Assembly: GCF_019422935.1 (NCBI RefSeq)
Contig: NZ_JAHZCJ010000001.1
Span: 408,127-472,126, forward strand
Reading direction: 5' to 3'
Length of the DNA stretch: 64,000 nucleotides
Origin: Desulfovibrio sp.
GTDB taxonomy: Bacteria > Desulfobacterota > Desulfovibrionia > Desulfovibrionales > Desulfovibrionaceae
A program made the translations under genes and the position numbers. Below, one piece after another: positions 49,974 to 59,702 of this stretch (positions are counted from its first letter, which is position 1; every line of letters begins with the position of its first letter). The notes below the pieces were generated by a model. The model had not been told where the DNA came from, searched no databases, and worked only from the letters and a program-made list of their open reading frames with translations.

Positions 49974-51470
49974 TCAGCTCATTTTTCTGTAAACAATGGT
50001 TCCCTTGTGGTGCTCAAGCTGGAACGCGCGGCTGATGTTGTGCAGGGATTCGGAATGCCCGATAAGCAGCGCGCCGTTGATTTCAAGGTTGTCGTAAAAT
50101 GCGTTGATGACCTTGCGCTTCATTTCATCGTCAAAGTAGATGATGACGTTGCGGCAAAAGACGATCTGCGATTTTTCAACTCGCTTGAGCTGTTCCCTCT
50201 CATTGAGGTTAATGGGCCCAAAGGAAATGAGCGACTTCAGTTCCGGCTTGACCCTGTACTGCGTGTCTTCCTTGATAAAGTACGCGTCCACAATTTCTTT
50301 GGGTGTCGTGCGCAGGGCATAATCGTTATAAACACCCCGGCGGGCAGCCGCCAGCACGGCTTCGGAAAGGTCGTTGGCTGTGATCTTGATGTCCCAGCTG
50401 GAAAGTTCACTTTTCAGAACCTCACACAATATAATGGCAAGCGTGTAGGGTTCTTCGCCCGTGGAACAGCCAGCTGACCAGATACGCAGCTTTTTGCGCC
50501 CAGCCTTGCGGCACTGGTCAAGAATGTCGGGCAGCACGCTTTTTTGAAAAACTTCAAGCTGCGGCGGATTGCGGAAAAAGCTCGTTTCGTTGGTTGTCAC
50601 CACTTCAAACAGCTTGGTGAGTTCTGCGCGGCGGCTGCCGTCAAAACGCAGAAAGTTGTAATAGTCGCTGTAACTTTTGAGGTTCAGTTCCTTGATGCGG
50701 TTTGAAAGCCGGTTTTCAACAAGGTACTTTCTGTTTTCAGCAATGAAAATGCCGCACTGCTGATAGATGAAATCGCGCAGTTGCAGAAATTCCTCGTCAG
50801 ATATCTGCAAATCTTTGCGGAAGGGCGATGCCGCGCGAGTGTTGTCTGCCGCTTGCGTAGGCGAGCGAAAAGCCGCAGCAGGGGTGAGCGGCGGGCGCAT
50901 GGCGCTGGTCGCGGGTGCGGTTTGCACGGGCCGTGTGGCACCAATGCCGCCCGTAGCCGGCGCGGGGCTTGCTGTGCGCGGGGGCAGGGCAGATCCCAAC
51001 GGAGGCCGTGCTGTTTGCCCCAGACCAGACTGGCCTAACCCTGTTTGCCCGAGAGGTGGCCGAGTTGTCGCGCCAGACAGCCCGGTTGCGGTCTGGCCGA
51101 GGCCAGATTGTCCGAGAGGCGGGCGTGCCGCCGCAGGCGCGGCTGGGCTGGTGACGCCGCCTGCTGGCGTTGTGCCACCCAAGCCTGTGCCAGTGCCTGC
51201 ACCCGCAGATGTGCGGAATGCAGAACCTGTCAGGCCAGCGCCTTGCGCCGGGCTTGCAGGGGCAGGGGCCGTTGTTCTGAACGGCGAGGCGGGGGCGGGC
51301 GCAACGGGCTTTGCAGCCGGAGCGGCGGGCGCTGCCCCGGGCGTTGGCGTTACGCCAAGCCGTGGACGTTGCTCTGCGGGAGTCGCCGCGCCGCCAGCAG
51401 ATGAGCCGTTGCCGCTGTTCTGGGCAGAGCCGAGCGGGCTTTTGGGAAATAACGTAGGGGGCTGAGACAT
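49974..51470 (-). CDS. cheR: Chemotaxis methyltransferase CheR with a repetitive N-terminal tail
   Basis: The 498-residue protein has a CheR domain in its C-terminal 280 residues: LRDFIYQQCGIFIAENRKY, FFRNPPQLEVFQ, RIWSAGCSTGEEPYTLAI (the SAM-binding motif) and VIFCRNVIIYFDDEMK with IGHSESL. It methylates glutamates of chemoreceptors. The first 215 residues are low-complexity Ala/Pro/Gly/Thr, with repeats such as RPPLGQSGLGQT and RPPLGQTGLGQSGLGQT. That tail is unusual for CheR and may hold the enzyme near the array or be a flexible tether. The next gene downstream is the parA-like one. Confidence 0.93.
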   Translation of the reverse strand: MSQPPTLFPKSPLGSAQNSGNGSSAGGAATPAEQRPRLGVTPTPGAAPAAPAAKPVAPAPASPFRTTAPAPASPAQGAGLTGSAFRTSAGAGTGTGLGGTTPAGGVTSPAAPAAARPPLGQSGLGQTATGLSGATTRPPLGQTGLGQSGLGQTARPPLGSALPPRTASPAPATGGIGATRPVQTAPATSAMRPPLTPAAAFRSPTQAADNTRAASPFRKDLQISDEEFLQLRDFIYQQCGIFIAENRKYLVENRLSNRIKELNLKSYSDYYNFLRFDGSRRAELTKLFEVVTTNETSFFRNPPQLEVFQKSVLPDILDQCRKAGRKKLRIWSAGCSTGEEPYTLAIILCEVLKSELSSWDIKITANDLSEAVLAAARRGVYNDYALRTTPKEIVDAYFIKEDTQYRVKPELKSLISFGPINLNEREQLKRVEKSQIVFCRNVIIYFDDEMKRKVINAFYDNLEINGALLIGHSESLHNISRAFQLEHHKGTIVYRKMS

Positions 51471-51472
51471 AC

Positions 51473-53410
51473 CTACTCCTGTTCGGCCTGGATCGTTGCC
51501 ACCGCTTCTTCTGCTGCATGCTGAATATCTGGGTCTTCATGATTCATCAAACCCAGCAGTACGCTAAAGGCCACATTGCCGCCGATCTTGCCAAGAGCCT
51601 CAATAATCTTGAGGGCCACCATGGGGCTTGAACTCTCAAGCATTTGCGCCAGTTGCGGAACGGCATTGGCAACCTTGTGCATGCCCAGCGCGTCAACGGC
51701 GCGTATGCGAACCCATTCGTTTTCGTCATCAAGCCCATTGAGGATATAGGGCAGCACAGTTGGGGAAGCGATTTGCCCAAGCAGGTCAATCACTGAAAGT
51801 CGAACATCCTTGTCTTCATCAGAAAGGCGGGGCAACAGCAGGGGCAGGTATTCCTCAGCCTGTTCGCCAAGACTCAGGAAGGATTCCACCGCCACCTGCC
51901 GTGTACGGGGCGATTCATCTTCGAGCGCTGCCGTTATTTCAGGCAGATTTTCCAGAATGCCGTAGCGGCCAAGGGCGTACACGGCCATCATGCGCTGCAT
52001 GGGGTCTTCGCTCTTGGCGCGCTCCTTGAAGCGTTCGTTCAGCTTGGGGCTGTGCAGGTTGATGCAGGCTTCCAGCGCCATTTCCTTAACGTCCACATAG
52101 CGGTGATCCAGCTGGGCGAAGACAAGGTCTTCCACGTCAGGGCAAGTGGGCTGGTTGCCAAAGAAGACCAGTGCGCTCTTGAGAACTTCCGCGTCTTCTG
52201 AATCATTCATGATGGTTATAAAGAACGGGGAGTCGGCGCAGTCGCCAAGCTGGGCCAGCTCCGCTGCCGCCATGCGCTGCAGTTCCGGGCTGGCATCCCA
52301 GAAAATATTTTTGAGATCAGGCACGCAACGGCGGTCTGCCATAAGATGACAGGCCTCCATTGCCAGCAGGGTGCGCGGTTCATCAACGCTGTTCAGGGCA
52401 TCGCGCACGGAGTCATTGTAGCCGATGGCGGCTATGGCCTTGATGGCGGCTTCATAGAGTTCATCCTGGCGTTCCCTGTCGAGGGCAGCGGCCATGTTGA
52501 TGATGTCTTCGGTGCAGGCATCCGAACCGATGGCGCTCAGGCCTTGCAATGCGGCCAGCAGGATGTCTTCATCGTTGTCTGTGAGGGCGTCGAGCAGATA
52601 GGAACGCAGCCTTTCCTGCGATTTGCCAGCCAGCAGCGACAATCCGCGCCCGTTGAGAATCTGCACGATAGCTTTGACAATCTTGTGGCGCAGGGCTTCG
52701 CGAACATTTTCAAGCGAACTGAAGAGCAGGGGAATGGACTTTACATCGCCCATATCGCCAAGGGCGTCCACAATGGCCGAACTCACAAGGGAGGAGGCCT
52801 GGGAAAGCAGTTTCACAAGTGCGCTGGCGGCAGAGTAGTCCTTGATTTTTGCAAGGGCTTCCACCACGGCAAACTGCACCCATTCTTCATCGTGCATGGC
52901 CTGGCACAGGGAGTTGACAGCTTCGGGAAAAGCCAGAGTGCCAAGGCTCACAGCAGCCTGATACCGTACGTTGACTTCCGGGTCTTTGAGCAGGGCGCGG
53001 CAGAGCAGCAGACACGCCTGATGCGTACGGCAGTATCCCAGAATATCTGTGATAAATATCCGCAAGTCCGCATCGTCGTGCTGCAGGTAGGGCTGAATGC
53101 TCTCAATGCTGTCAGAGCCGATTTCGCGTAGAATGTCCATGGCCACGTTGCGCACGGGGGCTTCGTCGCTGCTCAGGAGCGGCAGCAGAGCTACAACCAC
53201 CTGCGGCCCGCGAATTTTGCGCAGGGCATATTCCGCTGCTTCCTGTACGCCCACACTCGGGCTTTTGATGTGTTCGCAGAGCATGGGAACGGCATCCTGA
53301 AGGCCCTGATCGCCAGCGCTGAATGCCGCGTCGCGAATCGCGTCATTTTCGCCCGACTTCAGGGCTTCAAGAATTGCTTTTTGCTGTGGATTTTCCATGT
53401 TCATAGTCAT
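51473..53410 (-). CDS. HEAT-repeat protein of the chemotaxis operon
   Basis: The 645-residue protein is built of about 18 HEAT repeats, visible as regularly spaced EYALRKIRGPQVVVALLPLL, DILREIGSDSIESI, AAVSLGTLAFPEAVNSLC and so on to the C-terminus. There is no membrane segment or enzyme motif. The curved helix solenoid suggests a protein-binding scaffold. Its place between cheB and cheR, two bases upstream of cheR, suggests it works with the receptor-adaptation enzymes; orthologues occupy the same position in Desulfovibrio. The start at 53410 or 53404 are both plausible. Confidence 0.88.
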   Translation of the reverse strand: MTMNMENPQQKAILEALKSGENDAIRDAAFSAGDQGLQDAVPMLCEHIKSPSVGVQEAAEYALRKIRGPQVVVALLPLLSSDEAPVRNVAMDILREIGSDSIESIQPYLQHDDADLRIFITDILGYCRTHQACLLLCRALLKDPEVNVRYQAAVSLGTLAFPEAVNSLCQAMHDEEWVQFAVVEALAKIKDYSAASALVKLLSQASSLVSSAIVDALGDMGDVKSIPLLFSSLENVREALRHKIVKAIVQILNGRGLSLLAGKSQERLRSYLLDALTDNDEDILLAALQGLSAIGSDACTEDIINMAAALDRERQDELYEAAIKAIAAIGYNDSVRDALNSVDEPRTLLAMEACHLMADRRCVPDLKNIFWDASPELQRMAAAELAQLGDCADSPFFITIMNDSEDAEVLKSALVFFGNQPTCPDVEDLVFAQLDHRYVDVKEMALEACINLHSPKLNERFKERAKSEDPMQRMMAVYALGRYGILENLPEITAALEDESPRTRQVAVESFLSLGEQAEEYLPLLLPRLSDEDKDVRLSVIDLLGQIASPTVLPYILNGLDDENEWVRIRAVDALGMHKVANAVPQLAQMLESSSPMVALKIIEALGKIGGNVAFSVLLGLMNHEDPDIQHAAEEAVATIQAEQE

Positions 53411-53427
53411 GTCCTGCTACGGTGGGG

Positions 53428-54492
53428 TCAGCCTCTGACCGTTGTTATGATGGCGTTGGCAATATCGTCCACATCAAGAATGAGGTTGGCGAGCTTGTTG
53501 TCTACAATCGCCTTGGGCATACCGTAAACGACACAGGAGGCCTCATTTTGCGCTATAAGGCAGCCGCCCTTCTCTTTAAGAACCTTGGCCCCTTCGCATC
53601 CGTCTGAACCCATTCCGGTGAGAATCGCGCCAAGCGTGCGTCTTCCCATTGCTTTGCCCGCAGTTTCAAAAAGCACGTTTGCCGAAGGTTTGTAAAGGGC
53701 ATCGCGCGGTTCTTCTGCAACAAAGATTTCTGGCAGCGGACCGCGCATGCGAATGCCCAGATGCTTGCCGCCAGGGCAGACATACGCATGACCGGTTTTG
53801 AATTTGTCACCATCCTGGGCTTCGGTAACGCCGATCTTGCAAACACTGTCTAGGCGCTTGGCAAACGGATTGGTAAAAGCCGCCGGCATATGCTGCGCAA
53901 TAAGTATGCAGGCCGGAAGATCCGCAGGCAGCGCCGAAAGAATCTTTTGCACCACTGGCGGCCCGCCGGTGGAAACGCCGATTACAACCAGATCGCGCGG
54001 CCCGGTGCAGGGCGTTTGCACATAATCCGCAGGTTGCGAAGGCTGAGGGCGTGGAACTGGAACCTGAATCTGGTTGATGCGTCTGTACTTGAGTTTGATG
54101 ATGGTTTTACGCCGGGCAATGGCCCGCACCTTGCGCTGCAGCTCCGCCCCAAAACACTCCCGGTCGCAGCTCATGGTTTTAGGAATAAAATCAAGAGCGC
54201 CGTACTCTAATGCCTTTAATGTGCTTTCCGCGCCGCTCTGTGTGAGAGAGCTGACCATCAGCACGGGAATCGGAGTCTTTTTCATCAACTGCTGCAAAAC
54301 TCCAAGGCCATCAAGCCTTGGAAGGTCAACATCAAGCGTCATTACGTCCGGATCGAGTTCTTCGGCTTTTTCCAGGGCCTCCTGACCGTTGCGGGCTGTG
54401 CCCACAACCTTGATTTCAGAATCCTGCTCCAGAAGTGAAGTAATGGTGTTGCGCATGAAGGTTGAATCATCAACCACGAGGACACTGATCAT
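53428..54492 (-). CDS. cheB: Chemotaxis methylesterase CheB
   Basis: The 354-residue protein has a receiver domain (residues 1-120, with VDDSTFMRNTI and the Asp in MTLDVDLPRLDG) and a methylesterase domain (about 165-350). The catalytic Ser is in GVSTGGP, the His in AQHMPAAF and the Asp in MGSDGCEGA. A linker of about 40 residues separates them. Phosphorylated by CheA, it demethylates and deamidates receptors. First gene of the operon; an AT-rich control region of about 100 bases lies between it and tRNA-Pro. Confidence 0.95.
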   Translation of the reverse strand: MISVLVVDDSTFMRNTITSLLEQDSEIKVVGTARNGQEALEKAEELDPDVMTLDVDLPRLDGLGVLQQLMKKTPIPVLMVSSLTQSGAESTLKALEYGALDFIPKTMSCDRECFGAELQRKVRAIARRKTIIKLKYRRINQIQVPVPRPQPSQPADYVQTPCTGPRDLVVIGVSTGGPPVVQKILSALPADLPACILIAQHMPAAFTNPFAKRLDSVCKIGVTEAQDGDKFKTGHAYVCPGGKHLGIRMRGPLPEIFVAEEPRDALYKPSANVLFETAGKAMGRRTLGAILTGMGSDGCEGAKVLKEKGGCLIAQNEASCVVYGMPKAIVDNKLANLILDVDDIANAIITTVRG

Positions 54493-54578
54493 AGGATAAA
54501 TTCACTCCAAAAAATTCTCTCTCTATCTAGTTTTTGTATGCTACGTCAGGCATTATTTTTTTACAAATAAAAAATTAC

Positions 54579-54607
54579 TTGCCAAACTACTCAGTCTCGC
54601 TTATGTT
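54579..54607 (+). promoter_or_regulatory. Promoter of tRNA-Pro
   Basis: TTGCCA (54579-54584) and TATGTT (54602-54607) are 17 bases apart, just before the tRNA. Confidence 0.7.
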
Positions 54608-54618
54608 CCCTCTCTCAA

Positions 54619-54696
54619 CGGGATGTGGCTCAGCTTGGCTAGAGCGCAGCGTTCGGGACGCTGAGGCCGCGCGTTCAAATCGCGCCATCCCGACCA
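54619..54696 (+). tRNA. tRNA-Pro (anticodon CGG)
   Basis: The acceptor stem CGGGATG pairs with CATCCCG, followed by A and an encoded CCA. The anticodon arm is CAGCG-TTCGGGA-CGCTG, anticodon CGG. GTTCAAATC is the T-arm loop. It lies divergent from cheB. Confidence 0.95.
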
Positions 54697-54706
54697 GCAA
54701 AATCAA

Positions 54707-54739
54707 GGGTTTACGGTAACCACCGTAAGCCCTTTTTTT
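54707..54739 (+). terminator. Terminator of tRNA-Pro
   Basis: GGGTTTACGGT pairs with ACCGTAAGCCC (one wobble), loop of two to four bases, followed by seven T. Confidence 0.85.
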
Positions 54740-55037
54740 GTTTTTACATCAAGCGAATCCTTCTTTTTACGTATAAAGACAGCGCTCGGTTAAAGGCGGC
54801 GGCAAGTCGGAAGCAGGAATTATGCATTGGCGACTGGCCTTTTTATGCCGGCAGGATGTTCCGTAAAAATAATTTTGCGTGAATCTTGTGGACTCTTAAC
54901 GGCAAAAAAGCCCGTTTCTGAAGGGATGTTCATCACATCCCTAAGAAACGGGCTTTCTGTTATTTTGCGGCAACCGAGGTTATGCCTGCGGATGCTTGGT
55001 TTAGCTGCTCTAAAGGCGCGCGGAACGCGCCATGCAC
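54740..55037. other. Gap between tRNA-Pro and dapL, holding the dap terminator
   Basis: No gene is supported here. A long hairpin at 54907-54956 (first arm starts AAAGCCCGTTTCT, second ends AGAAACGGGCTTT; inner AGGGATG/CATCCCT, one bulge) is followed on the minus strand by six T, so it terminates the dapF-dapL transcript. Confidence 0.75.
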
Positions 55038-56264
55038 CTAGCTCAGTGAAGCAAGGCGCTTGATGGCTTCTTCCGTGTCGGCAGGGGAGCCAAAGGCCGT
55101 CAGGCGCACGTAGCCCTCGCCAGAAGCGCCAAAGCCAGCGCCCGGCGTGCACACAAGGGCCGTGTTGTTCAGCACGTGGTCAAAGAATCCCCAGGAGGTC
55201 ATGCCGTCCGGCACGCTCACCCAGATGTAGGGAGCATTGACGCCTCCGTAGACGGAAAGACCCATGCCGGTGACTGCTTTGCGCAGGCTTTCTGCATTAC
55301 ACTGGTAGCCGTGGATAACGTCCATGACCTGCGCCCGACCTTCCGGGCTGTAGGTGGCGGCAGCGGCCCGCTGCACAATGTAGGGGCAGCCGTTGTACTT
55401 GGTGCACTGACGGCGGTTCCAGAGGCTGTTGAGCGCAACCTTGCCGCCCTTGCCATCGCTGACCTGGAGTGCCTTGGGCACAACTGTGTATGCGCAGCGC
55501 AGGCCGGTGAAGCCAGCTGTTTTGGAGAAGCTGCGGAATTCCACGGCCACTTCCTGCGCGCCCTCAAGTTCATAGATGCTGTGGGGAATGGAGCTGTCGG
55601 TGATGTAGGCCTCGTAGGCGGAGTCATACAGAATGACGCAGCCTTCGCGGCGGGCGTAGTCCACCCAACCCTGAAGCGCCTGACGCGAAAGCACGGTGCC
55701 CGTGGGGTTGTTGGGGTAGCACAGATAGATGATATCGGGCCGGGTTTTGGGAAAGTCCGGCACAAAGTTGTTTTCCTTGAGGCAAGGCAGGTACACGAGC
55801 CTGTCCCACTGTTTGCCGTCAAACTCGCCGGAACGGCCCGCCATGGCGTTGGAATCCACATAGACGGGATAAACGGGGTCAGTCACCGCCACAATGCTCT
55901 CAGCGGCAAAAAGTTCCTGAAAATTGCCCACGTCCGACTTGGCGCCGTCGCTCACGAACACTTCATCGGGGCTCAGGTCAACGCCGCGCGCCTTGTAGTC
56001 GTGTTCCGCGATGATTTCGCGCAAGAAGGCATAGCCCTGTTCCGGGCCGTAACCATGAAACGTGGCGGCGTCGCCCATGTCGTCCGCAGCCTTGTGCAGC
56101 GCCGCAACCACGGCGGGAACAAGGGGACGGGTCACATCGCCAATGCCCAGGCTGATGACGCGCTTTTCGGGGTTGGCTTCCTTGAAGGAGGCGACCTTGC
56201 GGGCTATTTCCGCAAAAAGATAGTTGCTTTGCAGCTTGAGAAAATTGCTGTTTACGCTGGTCAT
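55038..56264 (-). CDS. dapL: LL-diaminopimelate aminotransferase
   Basis: From the ATG at 56264 (GAGGAA upstream) the product has 408 residues. It is a fold-type I PLP aminotransferase with [16 protein letters not shown] at the start and [18 protein letters not shown], then [31 protein letters not shown], and the PLP Lys in [12 protein letters not shown]. These segments are diagnostic of DapL, which makes LL-diaminopimelate directly from tetrahydrodipicolinate, bypassing the acylated route. The next gene upstream encodes DapF, the following step. A longer frame starting at 56354 overlaps dapF and is rejected. Confidence 0.95.
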   Translation of the reverse strand: MTSVNSNFLKLQSNYLFAEIARKVASFKEANPEKRVISLGIGDVTRPLVPAVVAALHKAADDMGDAATFHGYGPEQGYAFLREIIAEHDYKARGVDLSPDEVFVSDGAKSDVGNFQELFAAESIVAVTDPVYPVYVDSNAMAGRSGEFDGKQWDRLVYLPCLKENNFVPDFPKTRPDIIYLCYPNNPTGTVLSRQALQGWVDYARREGCVILYDSAYEAYITDSSIPHSIYELEGAQEVAVEFRSFSKTAGFTGLRCAYTVVPKALQVSDGKGGKVALNSLWNRRQCTKYNGCPYIVQRAAAATYSPEGRAQVMDVIHGYQCNAESLRKAVTGMGLSVYGGVNAPYIWVSVPDGMTSWGFFDHVLNNTALVCTPGAGFGASGEGYVRLTAFGSPADTEEAIKRLASLS

Positions 56265-56278
56265 CACATTCCTCTGAA

Positions 56279-57136
56279 TCAGATGTGGTATAAGCCGGTG
56301 AAGACGGTGACGGCTCCGCCGGTCATGTAGACATGGTTGGAAATTTCGTCCCAATGGATGTGCAGGGTGCCGCCCTTGAGTTCCACATCAAGCTCGCGCC
56401 CGGTGAGGTTGTTGAGCACGCAGGCAACAGCAACGGCGCATGCGCCGGTGCCGCAGGCAAGGGTTTCGCCCGCGCCGCGTTCCCACACGCGCATTCTTAC
56501 CTTGGTGGAGGAGATAACTTCCACAAATTCGGTGTTGGTGCGCTGCGGAAACAGCCTGTGGTGCTCAAAACTGGGGCCGATCTTGGGCAGATCAAGGTCG
56601 TCTATGCCTTTCATGAAAACAACCGCATGCGGGTTGCCCATGGAAACAGCGGTAATATCGTAGCCAGCGCCGTCAACCTCGACTGGGCGGGCCACAAAAC
56701 GCTGGGCGCTTGTGTCGCCCTCGACCAGCACGGGAATGTTGGCCGGGGTCAGCACGGGTTCTCCCATATCAACCGTAGCACCGCAAACCTCGCCGCCTTC
56801 AAACAGCAGACGGACGATTTTTTCACCGGCGCGGGTTTCAACGCGGATAACATCCTTGGAAAGAATGCCGTGGTCGTGAACATATTTGCCCACGCAGCGG
56901 ATGGCATTGCCGCACATTTCAGCCTCGGAACCATCAGAATTGAACATGCGCATGCGCACGTCTGAAGTGCCGGAAGGCAGAATCAGTACAAGACCGTCAG
57001 ACCCGACACCGAAATGGCGGTCGCTGATCTGTCGAGCAAGGTCGTTGGGGTTCTCGACACGTTCTTCAAAGCCGTTCACATAGACATAATCGTTGCCGAT
57101 GCCCTGCATTTTTGTAAAGCGCAGTGTTGCAGCCAT
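56279..57136 (-). CDS. dapF: Diaminopimelate epimerase
   Basis: The 285-residue protein carries [17 protein letters not shown] at the start, the first active-site Cys in [13 protein letters not shown] (about residue 76), the second in [15 protein letters not shown] (about residue 226) and [10 protein letters not shown] in the first lobe. The two cysteines act as acid and base to convert LL- to meso-diaminopimelate, needed for peptidoglycan and lysine. It is followed 14 bases later by dapL, forming a two-gene pathway unit. Confidence 0.97.
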   Translation of the reverse strand: MAATLRFTKMQGIGNDYVYVNGFEERVENPNDLARQISDRHFGVGSDGLVLILPSGTSDVRMRMFNSDGSEAEMCGNAIRCVGKYVHDHGILSKDVIRVETRAGEKIVRLLFEGGEVCGATVDMGEPVLTPANIPVLVEGDTSAQRFVARPVEVDGAGYDITAVSMGNPHAVVFMKGIDDLDLPKIGPSFEHHRLFPQRTNTEFVEVISSTKVRMRVWERGAGETLACGTGACAVAVACVLNNLTGRELDVELKGGTLHIHWDEISNHVYMTGGAVTVFTGLYHI

Positions 57137-57461
57137 ATATACTCCTTATCATACGGGGGGCCGAGACAGGCTGCCCATAATTATCTTGGCAGTATCACAA
57201 ATAAGTATTTATTCTGATTCAAGGCAAAAGTAAACACAGTGCGGCGTACCTGCCGTGAATCCAACGTGCGGCGGCGGTTTAGGGCGCAAAAAAAGCGGAG
57301 AGCCGCCAGACTCTCCGCTTGATGACCACTGGCCTTCGCCGTCCGTTGCGGCGAACGGCGAGGCCTGTGGCTCCCTGCGGCAGAACCGCAGGGGCCGGAA
57401 GCAAGGGGACCATCTTCCCCCCCGGGATGAGACCCCCTGCCCCCAACTATTTCTTAACGAC
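57137..57461. other. Gap between dapF and glnN with three hairpins
   Basis: No gene is supported. A terminator for glnN (minus strand) is formed by AAGCGGAGAG (57293-57302) and CTCTCCGCTT (57311-57320), with seven T on that strand. Closer to the glnN stop two more stems lie at 57331-57365 and 57373-57393 (CCCTGCGG/CCGCAGGG). The dapF promoter should be in the AT-rich part near 57180-57240. Confidence 0.7.
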
Positions 57462-59654
57462 CTAGTGAGCCCAGAGCAGTTCCGCGTACTTGGGCAGAAC
57501 CCACAGGCTGTCCTCAACCAGGCGCTCAAGAGCGTCGGCATGGGTGCGGCATTCGGCCATAGCGGGCAGGATGCCGTCACGAGCGGCCTTGGCCTGTTCC
57601 AGCGCGCCTTCGGTGCACTGGGCTTTTTCCACGGCCTTTTCCAGCACGGTTACACCCTTCTGAAGTGCAACAATGTGGCCGCGCAGTTCGTTAAAGTATT
57701 CTTCTTCGCTTGCAGCGCCCTTGTCGCCAAGCACGGCGCGGGTCTTGATAACCGCATCGGCGGCCCTGGTCTGGGCTTCCATGCTGGGCGGCAGCACGGA
57801 AGAGCGGATCATGTCGGCCAGCAGGTTGCCTTCGATGCACACGGTCTTGCTGTAGTTTTCCAGCAGGATGTCCTGACGGGAGAGAATTTCACGCTCGGTC
57901 AGGATGCCGTGACGCAGGAAGACGTTCATGACGTCGGGATCGCTGTAGTGCTCAAGAGCGGTAACGGTGTTGTTGTAGTTGGGCAGGCCGCGGCGGGCGG
58001 CTTCTTCAGCCCAGGATTCAGCGTAACCATTGCCGTTAAAGACGATGGGCATGTGTTCCTTGAACAGGCGGGGCAGCAGAGACTGCAGGGCCGTGTTCAG
58101 ATCGGTGCCGCCGGCAACCGAAGCTTCAAGTTCGGTGGCAATGTCGTCCAGAGCGCTGGCAACAGCCGCGTTCAGGGCGATATTGACCGGAGCCACGGAC
58201 TGCGAGGAGCCCACGGCGCGGAATTCAAACTTGTTGCCGGTGAAGGCAAAGGGGCTTGTGCGGTTACGGTCGGAAAGATCCACGGGGAGCGGAGGCAGAG
58301 TGGAAACACCCACTTCCATGACCGCGCTCTTCTTGTTCTTGGAACCCTTGCCGTTGATGATGGTGTCAAGCACGTCGGTAAGCTGTTCGCCAAGGTAGAC
58401 GGACAGGATGGCCGGCGGGGCTTCGTTGGCGCCAAGGCGATGGTCGTTGCCAGCGCCCACGGTGCCGAGGCGCAGGGCCGCGCTGTGCATGTGCACGGCG
58501 CGCAGCACGGCGGCCAGGAAGACCAGGAACTGGGCGTTGTCCACCGGGGTGGAGCCGGGATTGAGCAGGTTGGAGCCATCAGAATCGCTGATGGACCAGT
58601 TGTTGTGCTTGCCGCTGCCGTTCACGCCCGCAAAGGGCTTTTCGTGCACCAGGCACACAAAACCGTGCTTGCCAGCCATGTGACGCATCATGTTCATGCA
58701 GAGCATGTTGTGGTCGCAGGCGATGTTGGCTTCTTCGTACACAGGGGCAATTTCAAACTGACCGGGGGCCACTTCGTTGTGGCGGGTCTTGGCCGGAATG
58801 CCCAGCGAACGCAGCTCGTTTTCCAGATCCTGCATGAAGCTCATCACGCGGGGAGGAATGGAGCCGAAGTAGTGGTCTTCCATTTCCTGACCCTTGGGCG
58901 AGGTGGCACCTATCAGGGTGCGGCCAGCCAGCAAAAGGTCAGGGCGCAGGGCGGCCAGGTTTTTGTCCACCAGGAAGTATTCCTGCTCGGGGCCGACGTT
59001 GGCGCGCACATAGCTGGCCGTGGTGTTGCCGAAGAGCTTGAGAATACGCATGGCCTGACGCGACAGGGCCGATATGGAGCGGATGAGCGGGATCTTGCGG
59101 TCAAGAGCTTCGCCCGAGTATGAGTAAAAGTATGTCGGAATGTGCAGGGTGGCCCCGTAAGGAGCGGGGATGATGAACACCGGCACGGAGGGATCCCACG
59201 CGGTATAGCCGCGGGCTTCAAACGTGGAGCGGATGCCGCCGGAAGGGAAGGAGGAGGCGTCCGGCTCACCGCTGATCAGCATCTTGCCAGAGAATTCGCT
59301 GATAACCTGACCATCGATGGTGGGCGACAGAAAGGCGTCATGCTTTTCGGCAGTGAGGCCGGTCATGGGATGGAACCAGTGCGTGTAGTGCGTGGCGCCG
59401 TTCTCGATAGCCCAGTCCTTCATGGCGTTGGCGACAACATCAGCGATTTCGGGATTCAGGCGTTCGCCGTCGCGGATGGTCTTGGCCAGCTTTTTGAACA
59501 CATCCTTGGGAAGGCGCTTACGCATCGTGGCCAGGCCAAACACGTAACGGCCAAAGATGTCTTCCGCGCTGCGGCCTATTTCATCAGCGCTGGTGGGGAT
59601 GACCGGTGCAGTGTTCACTGCTTTGAACAAAGCCTTTTTACGGGGGGAACTCAT
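57462..59654 (-). CDS. glnN: Type III glutamine synthetase
   Basis: The 730-residue length and the sequence identify glutamine synthetase III: THWFHPMTGLTAEKHDAF and FSGKMLISGEPDASSFPSGG are typical of the GSIII N-terminal part, EVAPGQFEIAPVYEEANIAC and GKHGFVCLVHEKPFAGVNGSGKHNNWS carry the metal and ATP residues, and VFNGNGYAESW the substrate end. It makes glutamine from glutamate and ammonium using ATP. It is the last gene of the amt-PII-glnN unit, 48 bases after the PII gene. GSIII lacks the adenylylation control of type I enzymes. Confidence 0.96.
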   Translation of the reverse strand: MSSPRKKALFKAVNTAPVIPTSADEIGRSAEDIFGRYVFGLATMRKRLPKDVFKKLAKTIRDGERLNPEIADVVANAMKDWAIENGATHYTHWFHPMTGLTAEKHDAFLSPTIDGQVISEFSGKMLISGEPDASSFPSGGIRSTFEARGYTAWDPSVPVFIIPAPYGATLHIPTYFYSYSGEALDRKIPLIRSISALSRQAMRILKLFGNTTASYVRANVGPEQEYFLVDKNLAALRPDLLLAGRTLIGATSPKGQEMEDHYFGSIPPRVMSFMQDLENELRSLGIPAKTRHNEVAPGQFEIAPVYEEANIACDHNMLCMNMMRHMAGKHGFVCLVHEKPFAGVNGSGKHNNWSISDSDGSNLLNPGSTPVDNAQFLVFLAAVLRAVHMHSAALRLGTVGAGNDHRLGANEAPPAILSVYLGEQLTDVLDTIINGKGSKNKKSAVMEVGVSTLPPLPVDLSDRNRTSPFAFTGNKFEFRAVGSSQSVAPVNIALNAAVASALDDIATELEASVAGGTDLNTALQSLLPRLFKEHMPIVFNGNGYAESWAEEAARRGLPNYNNTVTALEHYSDPDVMNVFLRHGILTEREILSRQDILLENYSKTVCIEGNLLADMIRSSVLPPSMEAQTRAADAVIKTRAVLGDKGAASEEEYFNELRGHIVALQKGVTVLEKAVEKAQCTEGALEQAKAARDGILPAMAECRTHADALERLVEDSLWVLPKYAELLWAH

Positions 59655-59702
59655 ACCCTCGTCTCCTTTCTCATGTTGTTGCTAGAATCAGGCATAGCCC
59701 GA

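Noticed and set aside
57255..59123. Long plus-strand frame opposite glnN
   Set aside because: Shadow of the glutamine synthetase III gene; His/Gly/Val-rich translation without family features.
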